Shown: piece after piece, positions 1 through 6,596 of the stretch | How the letters are laid out: each line of letters begins with the position of its first letter | How positions within the stretch are numbered: the first letter of the stretch is position 1 | Assembly: GCA_948999435.1 (NCBI GenBank) | Contig: CARJCM010000004.1 | Span: forward strand, 1 to 39,318 | DNA from: an uncultured Bacilli bacterium | Lineage (GTDB): Bacteria; Bacillota_I; Bacilli_A; RF39; UBA660 | DNA: 39,318 nt | Reading direction: 5' to 3' | Made by a program: the position numbers and the translations under genes | Notes under the pieces: generated by a model | Told to the model about the DNA's origin: nothing | Databases searched by the model: none | The model's input: only the letters and a program-made list of their open reading frames with translations

Positions 1-243
1 AAAGCAATGGAGGAATTGCAAAAAGATAACCCTAAAAAGGATACAGCAACAGAGGCTATGATTACATTTTTAGTTTTAAATACAGGTGGCGTAACTTTAA
101 TACCAACTACAGTTATAGCGCTTCGTATGATGTATGGCAGTAGTAATCCTACAGAAATAATTATAACTAGTATATTAGCAACCACAGTATCTAGCTTTTC
201 AGGCTTAATGTTAGACTATATGATAAGGAGAAAAAATCGATGA
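1..243 (+). CDS. spmA: Spore maturation protein A, C-terminal part (partial)
   Basis: The reading frame is open from base 1, so the gene begins outside the window. The visible part starts with KAMEELQ and runs through a nucleoside-recognition (Gate) domain segment with the SpmA-like stretch LNTGGVTLIPTTVIALRM and the motif NPTEII. The family consists of membrane proteins that, with SpmB, are needed for spore core dehydration and heat resistance in Bacillus. The stop overlaps the spmB start (ATGA), which indicates translational coupling. An internal ATG at 7 would give 78 aa, but the homology continues upstream of it. The identification rests on remembered family features and on the adjacent spmB. 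Confidence 0.88.
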   Translation, partial: KAMEELQKDNPKKDTATEAMITFLVLNTGGVTLIPTTVIALRMMYGSSNPTEIIITSILATTVSSFSGLMLDYMIRRKNR

Positions 244-761
244 ACTTATTATCAAGAATAATTATTCCATTATTTGTATTATTAATCATCTTTTTTGGAG
301 TCAAAAAAAAGGTAAATGTTTACGATTCATTTTTAGAAGGTGCTAAAGAAGGATTAGTAATGGTATTTCATATCACTCCTACTATAATAGCTATGGTATT
401 TGCTGTTAATATTTTTTTAGATAGTAAATTTTTAGAGGGAATGCTTGGATTTTTAGAACCATTTTTAACGAATACCAATATTCCAATGGATATAATACCA
501 ATGGCATTATTACGACCTATTTCTGGAACGGCATCACTAGCTATTATGAATGATATTTTCATTAATTTTGGCCCTGATAGTTTTGTTGGAAGACTTGCTT
601 CGACTTTACAAGGGTGCACAGATACAACCATTTATGTTCTAGCCTTATATTTTGGAAGTATTAAAGTAACAAAAACAAGATATTCGCTAAAAGTTGGTTT
701 ATTCGCCGATTTTTGTGGAATTATAGCAGCATTTATTATAACAACAATATTTTTTAGTTAA
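240..761 (+). CDS. spmB: Spore maturation protein B
   Basis: A 173-aa polytopic membrane protein, close to the usual SpmB length of about 178 aa. It carries the nucleoside-recognition domain signature: GAKEGL near residues 36-41, a PMALLRPISGTAS core and a QGCTDTTIYV segment near residues 124-133. SpmB acts with SpmA in spore core dehydration. The start codon overlaps the spmA stop, so the two are co-translated. No convincing terminator follows; the next 170 bp lead into the gene at 932. Confidence 0.9.
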   Translation: MNLLSRIIIPLFVLLIIFFGVKKKVNVYDSFLEGAKEGLVMVFHITPTIIAMVFAVNIFLDSKFLEGMLGFLEPFLTNTNIPMDIIPMALLRPISGTASLAIMNDIFINFGPDSFVGRLASTLQGCTDTTIYVLALYFGSIKVTKTRYSLKVGLFADFCGIIAAFIITTIFFS

Positions 762-883
762 TAAATTTGACATAAATAAAAGTTTTGTTGATTTATATAA
801 AAGGATTCATACCACTAATCACAAATTTTGCCAACTAGTGTCATAAAATAAATACTTTTATAATTTTAAAAAATAATCACAAT

Positions 884-911
884 TCGACAAGTTATATGAA
901 TAAAGTATGAT
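884..911 (+). promoter_or_regulatory. Possible promoter for the 932 gene and mreCD-spoIVF operon
   Basis: TCGACA at 884-889 and TATGAT at 906-911 are separated by 16 bp, about 20 bp upstream of the GGTGGTAAT ribosome-binding region of the gene at 932. The match to the housekeeping consensus is imperfect. A sporulation sigma factor could also act here, but I see no clear signature. Confidence 0.4.
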
Positions 912-931
912 AGACTAATAATGGTGGTAAT

Positions 932-1372
932 ATGAAACAAAATGTTAAAATATTTTTAATCGCACTTGGAATAGGAATGATTAGTGCTTTTGTTGTTTGT
1001 TATAAAATAGAACCAACAATTATCAGCAATGCTCTTGAAACTAAAGTGACATATTTTTATGTAGGCTCTTACAATGATATTACTAGTGCAAATAATAAAA
1101 AAAGTAATTATAACAATGCTTTAATATATAGTAGTGATAGTATTTATAGTGTCATAATTGGGGTATATAATAAAAAAGAAAGTATTGAGTTAATGGAAAG
1201 TTATTTTTTAGATAAAGGAATAAATTTTCGAAAAAAAGAAGTTAAAGCAAGTCAAGAATTAATAAAAGCAATGCGTGACTATGAATTATTAATTGCAACT
1301 AGTGATAAAAATTATTATGAAAATTTAAATAAATCATTATTAAAGTTATTTAGTGAATATATTAATAAATAA
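932..1372 (+). CDS. Small membrane-anchored protein, possible SPOR/SpoIIB-like
   Basis: 146 aa. Residues 5-24 form a single N-terminal membrane segment. The rest is a small extracytoplasmic domain with a repeat-like segment (YSVIIGVYNKKESIELMESY) that resembles the fold of SPOR-type peptidoglycan-binding domains. It sits directly upstream of mreC-mreD-spoIVFA-spoIVFB. In Bacillus, SpoIIB, a SPOR-domain protein of the engulfing septum, lies upstream of mreBCD, so position and architecture suggest a SpoIIB-like role. Sequence alone does not prove this. The start at 932 has a good GGTGGTAAT ribosome-binding region. Confidence 0.5.
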   Translation: MKQNVKIFLIALGIGMISAFVVCYKIEPTIISNALETKVTYFYVGSYNDITSANNKKSNYNNALIYSSDSIYSVIIGVYNKKESIELMESYFLDKGINFRKKEVKASQELIKAMRDYELLIATSDKNYYENLNKSLLKLFSEYINK

Positions 1373-1402
1373 AAGAGCCATAATATAAATAGGTGTTTAA
1401 AA

Positions 1403-2044
1403 ATGATTAGAAAAAATTGGTTTTATATTTCTTTAATTATAATATATTTAATATTTTTAACTAAAGACAGTTTTATAGGTTTAATTAATAATAAAGATGA
1501 TATAGCAAATAGTAAATGCACTCTTGAAAATAACAGTATTATAAAGGATTATGAAAAATTATTAAACTTTATGAATTTAACTGAGAATAAACAAGAATTA
1601 ATATATAGTAAAGTAATAACAAGAGAAATCTATGAATTTTATGACAAGATAACTATAACCAAAAATGAAAATGATAATATAAAAAAAGGGGATATTGTTA
1701 TTAGTGAATATGGTTTAATAGGTACAATTTCTAAAGTAAATAAAAACAGTTGTGAAGTATCTTTAATTACAAGTAATGATACCAATATATCTGTTAAAGT
1801 AGGAGAATCTTACGGAATACTTTATAGTAAAAATCATAAATTAAAAATCAAGAATATGAAAATCGAAGGAAGCATAAAAGAAGGAGATGAAGTATACACA
1901 TCAGGATTAACTCTAGTACCAGAAGGCATTAAAATAGGTAAAGTAAAAAATATAAAAAAAGATGAACTAGAATTAGAATACATATTAGATATTGAAAGTA
2001 TATCACTCCATAATTTAAAATATTTAGGAGTAATATCTTTATGA
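1403..2044 (+). CDS. mreC: Cell-shape protein MreC-like
   Basis: 213 aa. An N-terminal membrane anchor (about residues 7-25) is followed by a short linker and the beta-rich MreC domain, recognisable by GDIVISEYGLIGTISKVN, a following SLITS strand, and the second subdomain with EGDEVYTSGLT and GIKIGKVKNI. MreC is the periplasmic scaffold of the elongasome, linking MreD and MreB to penicillin-binding proteins. It overlaps mreD by 4 bp (ATGA). It is shorter than Bacillus MreC (about 290 aa), mainly in the coiled-coil linker. No mreB is present here, unlike Bacillus mreBCD. Confidence 0.8.
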   Translation: MIRKNWFYISLIIIYLIFLTKDSFIGLINNKDDIANSKCTLENNSIIKDYEKLLNFMNLTENKQELIYSKVITREIYEFYDKITITKNENDNIKKGDIVISEYGLIGTISKVNKNSCEVSLITSNDTNISVKVGESYGILYSKNHKLKIKNMKIEGSIKEGDEVYTSGLTLVPEGIKIGKVKNIKKDELELEYILDIESISLHNLKYLGVISL

Positions 2045-2445
2045 TTTATTTAGTAGTAGACATTATTTTATCCTATTTTAGTAAAATACCAACTTTTTTC
2101 TTTTTAATAAATATCGTATTAATAAAAAAACAAGAATTATCTAAATTAATAATTATCGGATTAATTATTGATATCTTAATATTAAATACTTACTTTTTAA
2201 ATACAATTATTTTAATATGTATCTTTTTAATATATAAAAAATTAAAAATAACAAAAATAAATATCAAAAACTATATTATATCACTACTTTTAATATATAT
2301 TTTATATATAAGTTTTATTGGATTAATAAATAAATATAGTATGATTTATATTCTAAATTTTATTATAAATAATATATTTTATGAATTAATATTTTATCTT
2401 TTAGTGTATAAAATAGAGGAGAAAAACATAAAATTATCTAGGTGA
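2041..2445 (+). CDS. mreD: MreD-like integral membrane protein
   Basis: 134 aa and almost entirely hydrophobic, with about four or five membrane segments and a basic C-terminus. There is no diagnostic motif. The call rests on its place between mreC (4-bp overlap) and spoIVFA, the Bacillus order, and on general MreD-like topology. It is shorter than Bacillus MreD (about 170 aa). If correct, it anchors MreC in the elongasome. Confidence 0.6.
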   Translation: MIYLVVDIILSYFSKIPTFFFLINIVLIKKQELSKLIIIGLIIDILILNTYFLNTIILICIFLIYKKLKITKINIKNYIISLLLIYILYISFIGLINKYSMIYILNFIINNIFYELIFYLLVYKIEEKNIKLSR

Positions 2446-2450
2446 TAATA

Positions 2451-3080
2451 ATGAATGTTGAAGATATAATAAAAAAGAATAAAGAGAAAAGAAGAAATTA
2501 TACAAGTGGTGAAAAAAAGGAAGAACTTCCTAAAAATATTAAATATTTAAAAGGTTTAATATCGCGTATTTTAATAACGATTATTTTTGTTTTAGGAAGT
2601 ATAATATATACGAATATAAATAGTGATAATAAAAAATTATATAAAAAATATGTTTTAGAAAACTCTCTTAGTTTCACTAAAATTAACAATTTATATAATG
2701 ATTTATTTGGTGAGATAGACTTTATAAAAAAGAATAAAGACAATAGTAAACCAGTATTTAATAATATCAGTTATGCAAATATAGAAAATTATAAAAATGG
2801 AGTTAAATTAAATGTCAGTCCAAATGAAACAATAAGTGTTATAACAAGTGGTATAGTTGTATATATTGGTGAAAAAGAAGAATTAGGCAACACAATTATT
2901 ATTCAAGGAAATGATGGAGTAGACATTTGGTATTCCAATTTAACTGATACGAACATAAAAGTATATGACTATATAGAATCAGGAACTATTTTAGGAACAT
3001 CAAATAGTAACGAAGTATATTTAACATTATTAAAAGATGGCAAATATATGAATTATGAAGAATACATTAAATCATTATAA
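2451..3080 (+). CDS. spoIVFA: Stage IV sporulation protein FA (degenerate M23/LytM domain)
   Basis: 209 aa from the ATG at 2451, chosen because AGGTGATAAT precedes it; a GTG at 2442 overlaps that site. A basic N-terminus is followed by a membrane segment (about residues 39-57) and an M23/LytM-like domain (ETISVITSGIVVYIGEKEE, then GNTIIIQGNDGVDIWYSNL). The His/Asp zinc ligands of active M23 peptidases are not apparent, as expected for SpoIVFA. In Bacillus it holds SpoIVFB inactive in the outer forespore membrane until SpoIVB cleaves it. It lies immediately upstream of spoIVFB. Confidence 0.8.
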   Translation: MNVEDIIKKNKEKRRNYTSGEKKEELPKNIKYLKGLISRILITIIFVLGSIIYTNINSDNKKLYKKYVLENSLSFTKINNLYNDLFGEIDFIKKNKDNSKPVFNNISYANIENYKNGVKLNVSPNETISVITSGIVVYIGEKEELGNTIIIQGNDGVDIWYSNLTDTNIKVYDYIESGTILGTSNSNEVYLTLLKDGKYMNYEEYIKSL

Positions 3081-3081
3081 A

Positions 3082-3840
3082 ATGAAGTTTAAAGTAAACA
3101 GTGCTACATATTTTTTAATATTAAGTTTTTTATTAACGGGATTAATCAAAAATATTATTTTAATATATTTAATAGTTATTACCCATGAGTTAGGTCATGT
3201 TTTAATTATTAAGAAACTAAAATATAAAATAACTAAGATTGAAATATATCCGATGGGGGGTATAACTAGTATTGATAAAAAAATAAATACTAAGATATCC
3301 CATGAATTATTAATATCTATATTTGGGATTATATTTCAAATAATATTATTTTGTATAATGTATATTTTATATAAAAATAACATTATTAGAGATAACACAT
3401 ATAATTTATTTAATAGTTATAATAAAACGATTATGGTTTTTAATTTACTTCCTATAATTCCTTTAGATGGCTATATCTTTTTAAGAAGTATATTAGAATA
3501 TATATTTTCATATAAAAAAACTTATTATATAAGTTTAATAATAAGCATTATATCTATTATTTTATTTATAACATATAATGAGATTTTCTCATTAAACAAT
3601 TATTTAATAATAAGTTTCTTAATATATAAAATTATAACTAGTATAAAAGAATTCAAATATATATACATGCGTTTTTTAACGGAAAGATATTTATATGATT
3701 TACCAAAGTATAAGTTTAAATATGAAAATAAAATTAACATTAATCTCTTAAAAAAAGATACTTATCATTATTTCAAAAAAGATAGTAGAGTATATTCTGA
3801 AAAAAAGCTATTAAATGAAATATTTAAATATAATAAATAA
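3082..3840 (+). CDS. spoIVFB: Site-2-type intramembrane metalloprotease SpoIVFB
   Basis: About 252 aa. The zinc motif HELGH lies in THELGHVLIIKKL near residues 35-47, and the second conserved site NLLPIIPLDGY lies near residues 124-134 within the membrane segments. It belongs to the M50 family; in Bacillus it cuts pro-sigma-K in the mother cell. The ATG at 3082 is used because spoIVFA ends at 3080 and an ATG at 3055 lies within spoIVFA. No strong ribosome-binding site is seen, so translational coupling is likely. The C-terminal tail is cytosolic and lysine-rich. Confidence 0.9.
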   Translation: MKFKVNSATYFLILSFLLTGLIKNIILIYLIVITHELGHVLIIKKLKYKITKIEIYPMGGITSIDKKINTKISHELLISIFGIIFQIILFCIMYILYKNNIIRDNTYNLFNSYNKTIMVFNLLPIIPLDGYIFLRSILEYIFSYKKTYYISLIISIISIILFITYNEIFSLNNYLIISFLIYKIITSIKEFKYIYMRFLTERYLYDLPKYKFKYENKININLLKKDTYHYFKKDSRVYSEKKLLNEIFKYNK

Positions 3841-3886
3841 TATTAAAAGTATGTCTTAATAAAGGCAAATAAATAAGCTAAATAGT

Positions 3887-3915
3887 TTGACAAAAGCTTG
3901 TATTTCTGATAAAAT
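3887..3915 (+). promoter_or_regulatory. Promoter of rplU operon (extended -10)
   Basis: A perfect TTGACA at 3887-3892, a 17-bp spacer, and TGaTAAAAT with the TAAAAT at 3910-3915. It fires into the L21 leader about 100 bp before rplU. Confidence 0.85.
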
Positions 3916-3921
3916 GAATAT

Positions 3922-4016
3922 CGATGTGGATTTAATCCCAAAAAACCACACTAAAATGGTTTTAAAAGTTTAACTTACCATAAGGGTGCGTCTTAAAAAA
4001 GAAGGAGGAATGTTGG
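3922..4016 (+). promoter_or_regulatory. L21 ribosomal-protein leader
   Basis: A roughly 95-nt untranslated leader between a strong promoter and rplU, at the place where Firmicutes carry the L21 leader (Rfam family of that name). A 7-bp hairpin AAAACCA/TGGTTTT (3942-3948 with 3957-3963) competes with a GTGG/CCAC pairing (3926-3929 with 3946-3949). A GGGTGCG segment follows, then the rplU ribosome-binding site GAAGGAGG. Probable autoregulation by L21 is inferred from the family. Confidence 0.65.
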
Positions 4017-4313
4017 ATGAAAGCTATATTCGAAACAGGTGGAAAACAATATTATGTTAGTGAAAATGATGTAATTTATGTTGAATTATTACCTAATGAA
4101 GTTGGTAGTGAAGTAACATTTACAAATGTCCTAGCAGTAGATGATAAAGTTGGAACACCATATGTTGAAGGTGCAAAGGTTGTTTGCTTAGTTGAAAAAC
4201 ACGGTAAACAAAAGAAGATTAAAGTCTTCAAATATAGACCTAAGAAGAAATATCGTAAAACTCAAGGTCATAGACAACCATACACTAAATTAGTTGTTAA
4301 AAAAATTAGCTAA
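4017..4313 (+). CDS. rplU: 50S ribosomal protein L21
   Basis: 98 aa, with the whole-length L21 pattern: start MKAIFETGGKQYYVSENDVIYVE, central FTNVLAVDD, and C-terminal KYRPKKKYRKTQGHRQPYT, which binds 23S rRNA. The ribosome-binding site is GAAGGAGGAA. Its stop overlaps the prp start (TAATG). It is the first gene of rplU-prp-rpmA. Confidence 0.98.
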   Translation: MKAIFETGGKQYYVSENDVIYVELLPNEVGSEVTFTNVLAVDDKVGTPYVEGAKVVCLVEKHGKQKKIKVFKYRPKKKYRKTQGHRQPYTKLVVKKIS

Positions 4314-4615
4314 TGATAAAAGTTAATATAAAACAAAATACAATTATTATTACAGGTCATGCTGGATATGATGAGTATGGCAAAGATATAGTATGTGCTA
4401 GTGTTTCGTCAATTGTAATAACAAGTGTAAATGCAGCCTTAAAGTTAGAAAATAATTCTTTAGAATATATTGAAGAAAAAGATAAACTAACTATTAATAT
4501 CTTAAGTAATAAAGAAAATATCAAAATTATAATAGAAAATATGATAGATTTATTAGAAGAACTATCATTAACTTATAAAGAAAATATCAAAATTATAAAG
4601 GAGGAAAGACCATGA
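4313..4615 (+). CDS. prp: Ribosomal-processing cysteine protease Prp (YsxB)
   Basis: 100 aa. The Prp signature GHAGYDEYGKDIVCASVSS contains the catalytic His (residue 16) and Cys (residue 28). Prp removes the N-terminal extension of ribosomal protein L27 in Firmicutes. The substrate is the next gene, whose product begins with the matching cleavage sequence, so enzyme and substrate genes are adjacent and overlap by 4 bp. Confidence 0.95.
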   Translation: MIKVNIKQNTIIITGHAGYDEYGKDIVCASVSSIVITSVNAALKLENNSLEYIEEKDKLTINILSNKENIKIIIENMIDLLEELSLTYKENIKIIKEERP

Positions 4616-4896
4616 ATTTTATGAAATTAAATATTCAATTATTCGCTCACGTTAAGGCTCAAGGTTCTACTCAAAATGGTCGTGATTCACGCGGACGTAG
4701 ATTAGGAGCTAAAGCTAGCGATGGCGAAACTGTAACAGCAGGTTCAATCCTATATCGTCAAAGAGGAACAAAGATTTATCCAGGAACAAATGTAGGAATG
4801 GGTAAAGACCATACATTATTTGCTAAAATAAATGGTGTAGTTCGTTTTGAAAGATTAGGTAGAGACAAAAAGAAAGTAAGCGTTTACGAAGCATAG
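4612..4896 (+). CDS. rpmA: 50S ribosomal protein L27 with Prp-cleaved N-terminal extension
   Basis: 94 aa. It begins MNFMKLNIQLFAH: the LNIQLFA stretch is the Firmicute Prp cleavage site, with cutting expected after the Ala to expose a His-start mature L27. The body has the L27 pattern (QNGRDSRGRRLGAK, QRGTKIYPGTNVGMGKDHTLFA). L27 reaches into the peptidyl-transferase centre, so cleavage is normally essential. The ribosome-binding site AAAGGAGG lies inside the end of prp. Confidence 0.97.
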   Translation: MNFMKLNIQLFAHVKAQGSTQNGRDSRGRRLGAKASDGETVTAGSILYRQRGTKIYPGTNVGMGKDHTLFAKINGVVRFERLGRDKKKVSVYEA

Positions 4897-4912
4897 TAAA
4901 TGCTTTTTTTTT
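4888..4912 (+). terminator. Terminator of rplU-prp-rpmA
   Basis: The stem AAGCAT/ATGCTT (4889-4894 with 4900-4905) is followed by a T-run. The rpmA stop codon lies in the stem. Confidence 0.8.
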
Positions 4913-4920
4913 ATGCCTAC

Positions 4921-4949
4921 TTGAAAATTCAGAACAAATATGATAATAT
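4921..4949 (+). promoter_or_regulatory. Promoter for small RNA in the 4.9-5.6 kb gap
   Basis: TTGAAA at 4921-4926, 17-bp spacer, TGaTAATAT (TAATAT at 4944-4949). It is close to consensus with an extended -10, although no protein gene follows on this strand until 5624. Confidence 0.75.
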
Positions 4950-4955
4950 GTATAT

Positions 4956-5071
4956 AGATGAAGGAAACTTCATACAATAAAGACATATAATTTTTGAGAG
5001 TTAGACGTTCCTATGAATTTTTTGTCAAAATTATAAAAACGCTTATACATCTAGGATGCTAAGCATTTTTA
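4956..5071 (+). ncRNA. Predicted small RNA, antitoxin-like, convergent with a toxin-like transcript
   Basis: An inferred transcript of about 115 nt starting near 4956. It opens with a stable hairpin ATGAAG-GAAA-CTTCAT (4958-4973) and ends at the hairpin 5041-5064 followed by a T-tract. I see no credible ORF. Its 3' end overlaps that of a transcript coming from the opposite strand (5181 down to about 5035). This is the arrangement of Bacillus type I systems such as txpA/RatA and bsrG/SR4, where the antitoxin pairs with the toxin mRNA 3' end. Function is inferred. Confidence 0.55.
5034..5071. terminator. Bidirectional terminator shared by two convergent small RNAs
   Basis: The hairpin GCTTA/TAAGC (5041-5045 with 5060-5064) with inner CATC/GATG pairing is flanked by an A-tract (5035-5039) and a T-tract (5066-5070), so it can end transcription on both strands. 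Confidence 0.7.
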
Positions 5072-5156
5072 TTTACCTTGATTTTTTGTCATTTTTAAAA
5101 TTACTAATAATACTACAAGTATCACTAAATATTCCAAAATGTAACCTTTCCATCAT
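5069..5156 (-). pseudogene. Small hydrophobic toxin-like ORF, one base out of frame
   Basis: On the minus strand a strong ribosome-binding site (GAGGTG, 5168-5163) precedes ATG at 5156, but that frame gives a nondescript 27-aa peptide (5156-5073). The adjacent frame encodes LEYLVILVVLLVILKMTK, a membrane helix with a basic tail, typical of type I toxins, ending in TAA at 5071-5069. Removing one T from the T4 run at 5139-5136 joins the start MMERLH to this helix as a 28-aa peptide. Alternatives are an inactive allele, slippage, a sequence error, or direct use of TTG at 5137, which has GGAAAGG six bases upstream. The mRNA 5' end can form CCTC-AAGC-GAGG (5176-5165), hiding the ribosome-binding site. 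Confidence 0.5.
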
Positions 5157-5187
5157 AGGCATCACCTCGCTTGAGGAACGCTTAACA

Positions 5188-5217
5188 ATTATACGAATCT
5201 CTAATATAATTAGACCA
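5188..5217 (-). promoter_or_regulatory. Promoter of toxin-like transcript (minus strand)
   Basis: A perfect TATAAT on the minus strand (5193-5188) with only a weak -35 (TGGTCT, 18 bp upstream). The predicted start near 5181 lies just before the hairpin that covers the ribosome-binding site. Confidence 0.55.
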
Positions 5218-5268
5218 AAAAATATAACTTAAGTAAAACTCTTTAAAGATTAAACTATCAATAATTTA

Positions 5269-5297
5269 TTGAAAATATAATTAGTATTGAGTATAAT
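5269..5297 (+). promoter_or_regulatory. Promoter of the DGR-template-like RNA
   Basis: TTGAAA at 5269-5274, 17-bp spacer, TATAAT at 5292-5297. The next protein gene starts 330 bp downstream, after a strong terminator, so this promoter serves the RNA between. Confidence 0.75.
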
Positions 5298-5320
5298 TGA
5301 TATAAGGTAAATCTGTTATA

Positions 5321-5435
5321 TTCGGCATGTCTCCGATTAACTGGAATGGCACTAACGCTGTCGTGTTCTATGTGAATTCGAGTGGCAACCTCACTGGCAA
5401 CAACGTGAACAACACTCTTGGTTTGCGCCCAATAT
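5321..5435 (+). repeat. Orphan DGR template repeat (TR)-like segment
   Basis: About 50% GC over 5321-5430 in a strongly AT-rich context. Read in the frame of the ATG at 5327 it gives MSPINWNGTNAVV..., VNSSGNLTGNNVNNT and then LGLRPI. This matches the C-terminal variable region of DGR-diversified proteins in gut Firmicutes, which usually ends GVRPV/GLRPI. Seven AAC and two AAT codons lie at the positions that vary in such proteins. AAC-rich templates are the hallmark of adenine-directed mutagenic retrohoming. No upstream lectin-fold gene is attached, so this is a template or a detached variable region rather than a functional target. Confidence 0.65.
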
Positions 5436-5521
5436 CCTTTTTAAAACTTACATATTTGATTAAGGTTAAATATAATAGAATTAGGATACAAGATTTATCT
5501 AAGACTAAAGTCTAAAAATAT

Positions 5522-5571
5522 GATACTAATATTTTATATCTAGTATATAAAGTTGTAATAGTATCTTTTTT
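5522..5571 (+). terminator. Terminator of the TR-like RNA
   Basis: GATACTA (5522-5528) pairs with TAGTATC (5559-5565), followed by TTTTTT (5566-5571). It closes the unit before the pilin-like gene at 5624. Confidence 0.75.
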
Positions 5572-5623
5572 CTTGTCAAAATATTTAAATTACTATATAA
5601 TTAAATAAAGATAGGGTGATAAT

Positions 5624-6085
5624 ATGAAAAAAGGTTTTGCATTATTAGAAACATTAATAGTAATAACTTTTTTAATGGTATCACTTTTACTTTTATATGG
5701 AACATTTAGTAATATGTTAAGTAATAGTAAAAAAAATATCTTATATGATAATGCATCTAATATATATAAAGCTTATTATGTGAAGGAGTATTTAAGTTTA
5801 GGATTATTACAAAATATTGAAACCAATGATATAAAAGAGATTACTTGTAATGAAATAAATATTTCAGGTTGTGATACTTTATTAAATGAACTTGAAATAA
5901 CAAAATTATATATTGCAAATATTAATTTAAAAGAATATGATAAAGAAAAATATACAAGCAGTTTAAATAATTATTTAGATACTCTTTCAAATAAAAGTAA
6001 TAATAAATATCGTCTTATATTAGAGTTTAATAAAGAAGATATTTTAGCTTTTGCCAGTATAGAAATAGGTGATACTTATGAATAA
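5624..6085 (+). CDS. Type IV pilin-like protein (prepilin N-terminus)
   Basis: 153 aa. It begins MKKGFALLETLIVITFLMV: a short basic leader, Gly at -1, Phe at +1 and Glu at +5, then a hydrophobic helix, the class III prepilin signature recognised by prepilin peptidase. The remainder is a small hydrophilic domain with two Cys close together (ITCNEINISGCD). It is co-transcribed with a second prepilin-like gene, overlapping by 8 bp. A minor pseudopilin of a competence or type IV pilus machine is likely, but no assembly ATPase or peptidase is in the window. The ribosome-binding site is AGGGTGATAAT. Confidence 0.8.
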   Translation: MKKGFALLETLIVITFLMVSLLLLYGTFSNMLSNSKKNILYDNASNIYKAYYVKEYLSLGLLQNIETNDIKEITCNEINISGCDTLLNELEITKLYIANINLKEYDKEKYTSSLNNYLDTLSNKSNNKYRLILEFNKEDILAFASIEIGDTYE

Positions 6086-6596
6086 AAAAGGTGTAACTAT
6101 ATTAGAGTTATTAATAAGTATAACCCTTATTTCTATAGTAGTATTATTATTAATTAAAGTGATATTCTCGTTAGATAACTTTAATAATGACAAGACATAT
6201 GCTAGTAATGATGAGATATCAAGAACTGAAATAATCAAAAACATTGAAAGTGATTTTTTAAAATTAAAATTAGAAGGTCTTGAGATTAGAAAAGAAGAAA
6301 ACACAACTATTAAGTTTTATTATGAGAGTATATATAAAGAATTAAAAATCGAAAAAGATAAAATTACTTATAATAATGAAACAAAGACATTAGAAAGTAG
6401 TGGAGCTACTTATGATTTATGTCCTAGTTATGAATATATATCTTTAGATGATAATTATTATTTAATCAAAATAAATATACCAGTTTTAATAAATAACGAA
6501 AATACCCGCATAGAAGACGATATAAATTTAACTTATATAGGTTTAAAAAAAGAAAATAATAATTATCCTTTAAATTATGTATGTTTAAAACAATAA
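6078..6596 (+). CDS. Type IV pilin-like protein 2 (prepilin N-terminus)
   Basis: 172 aa from the ATG at 6078, preceded by AGGTGATACTT; a GTG at 6069 overlaps that site. It begins MNKKGVTILELLISITLISI with Gly -1, Val +1 and Glu +5 of the prepilin cleavage motif. The remaining domain resembles minor pseudopilins of the ComGF/GspJ size class. The start overlaps the end of the preceding prepilin-like gene. It ends tail-to-tail with ylbJ, overlapping by 12 bp, with no room for a separate terminator. The nearby DGR-like template is suggestive, since DGR targets in such lineages can be pilin-like, but this protein carries no variable region. Confidence 0.78.
   Translation: MNKKGVTILELLISITLISIVVLLLIKVIFSLDNFNNDKTYASNDEISRTEIIKNIESDFLKLKLEGLEIRKEENTTIKFYYESIYKELKIEKDKITYNNETKTLESSGATYDLCPSYEYISLDDNYYLIKINIPVLINNENTRIEDDINLTYIGLKKENNNYPLNYVCLKQ

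Larger units (their letters stand above)
5304..5571 (+). ncRNA. Predicted stand-alone RNA carrying a DGR template-like repeat
   Basis: A transcription unit of about 268 nt bounded by a near-consensus promoter (5269-5297) and a strong hairpin terminator (5522-5571). It encloses the GC-rich AAC-rich segment at 5321-5435. An ATG at 5327 opens a 62-codon frame, but there is no ribosome-binding site and, after the GC-rich part, the frame runs into AT-rich sequence without protein character. A non-coding template RNA fits better than a gene. The 3' part (about 5436-5520) would correspond to the spacer region that primes cDNA synthesis in known DGRs. That last point is inference. Confidence 0.6.

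Noticed and set aside
767..800. TTGACA at 767-772 after spmB as a promoter
   Set aside because: No -10 at 16-19 bp; the nearest TATATA is about 22 bp away.
5327..5515. A 62-codon ORF over the GC-rich segment
   Set aside because: No ribosome-binding site, and its second half is AT-rich sequence without protein features. Better explained as a non-coding template-like repeat.
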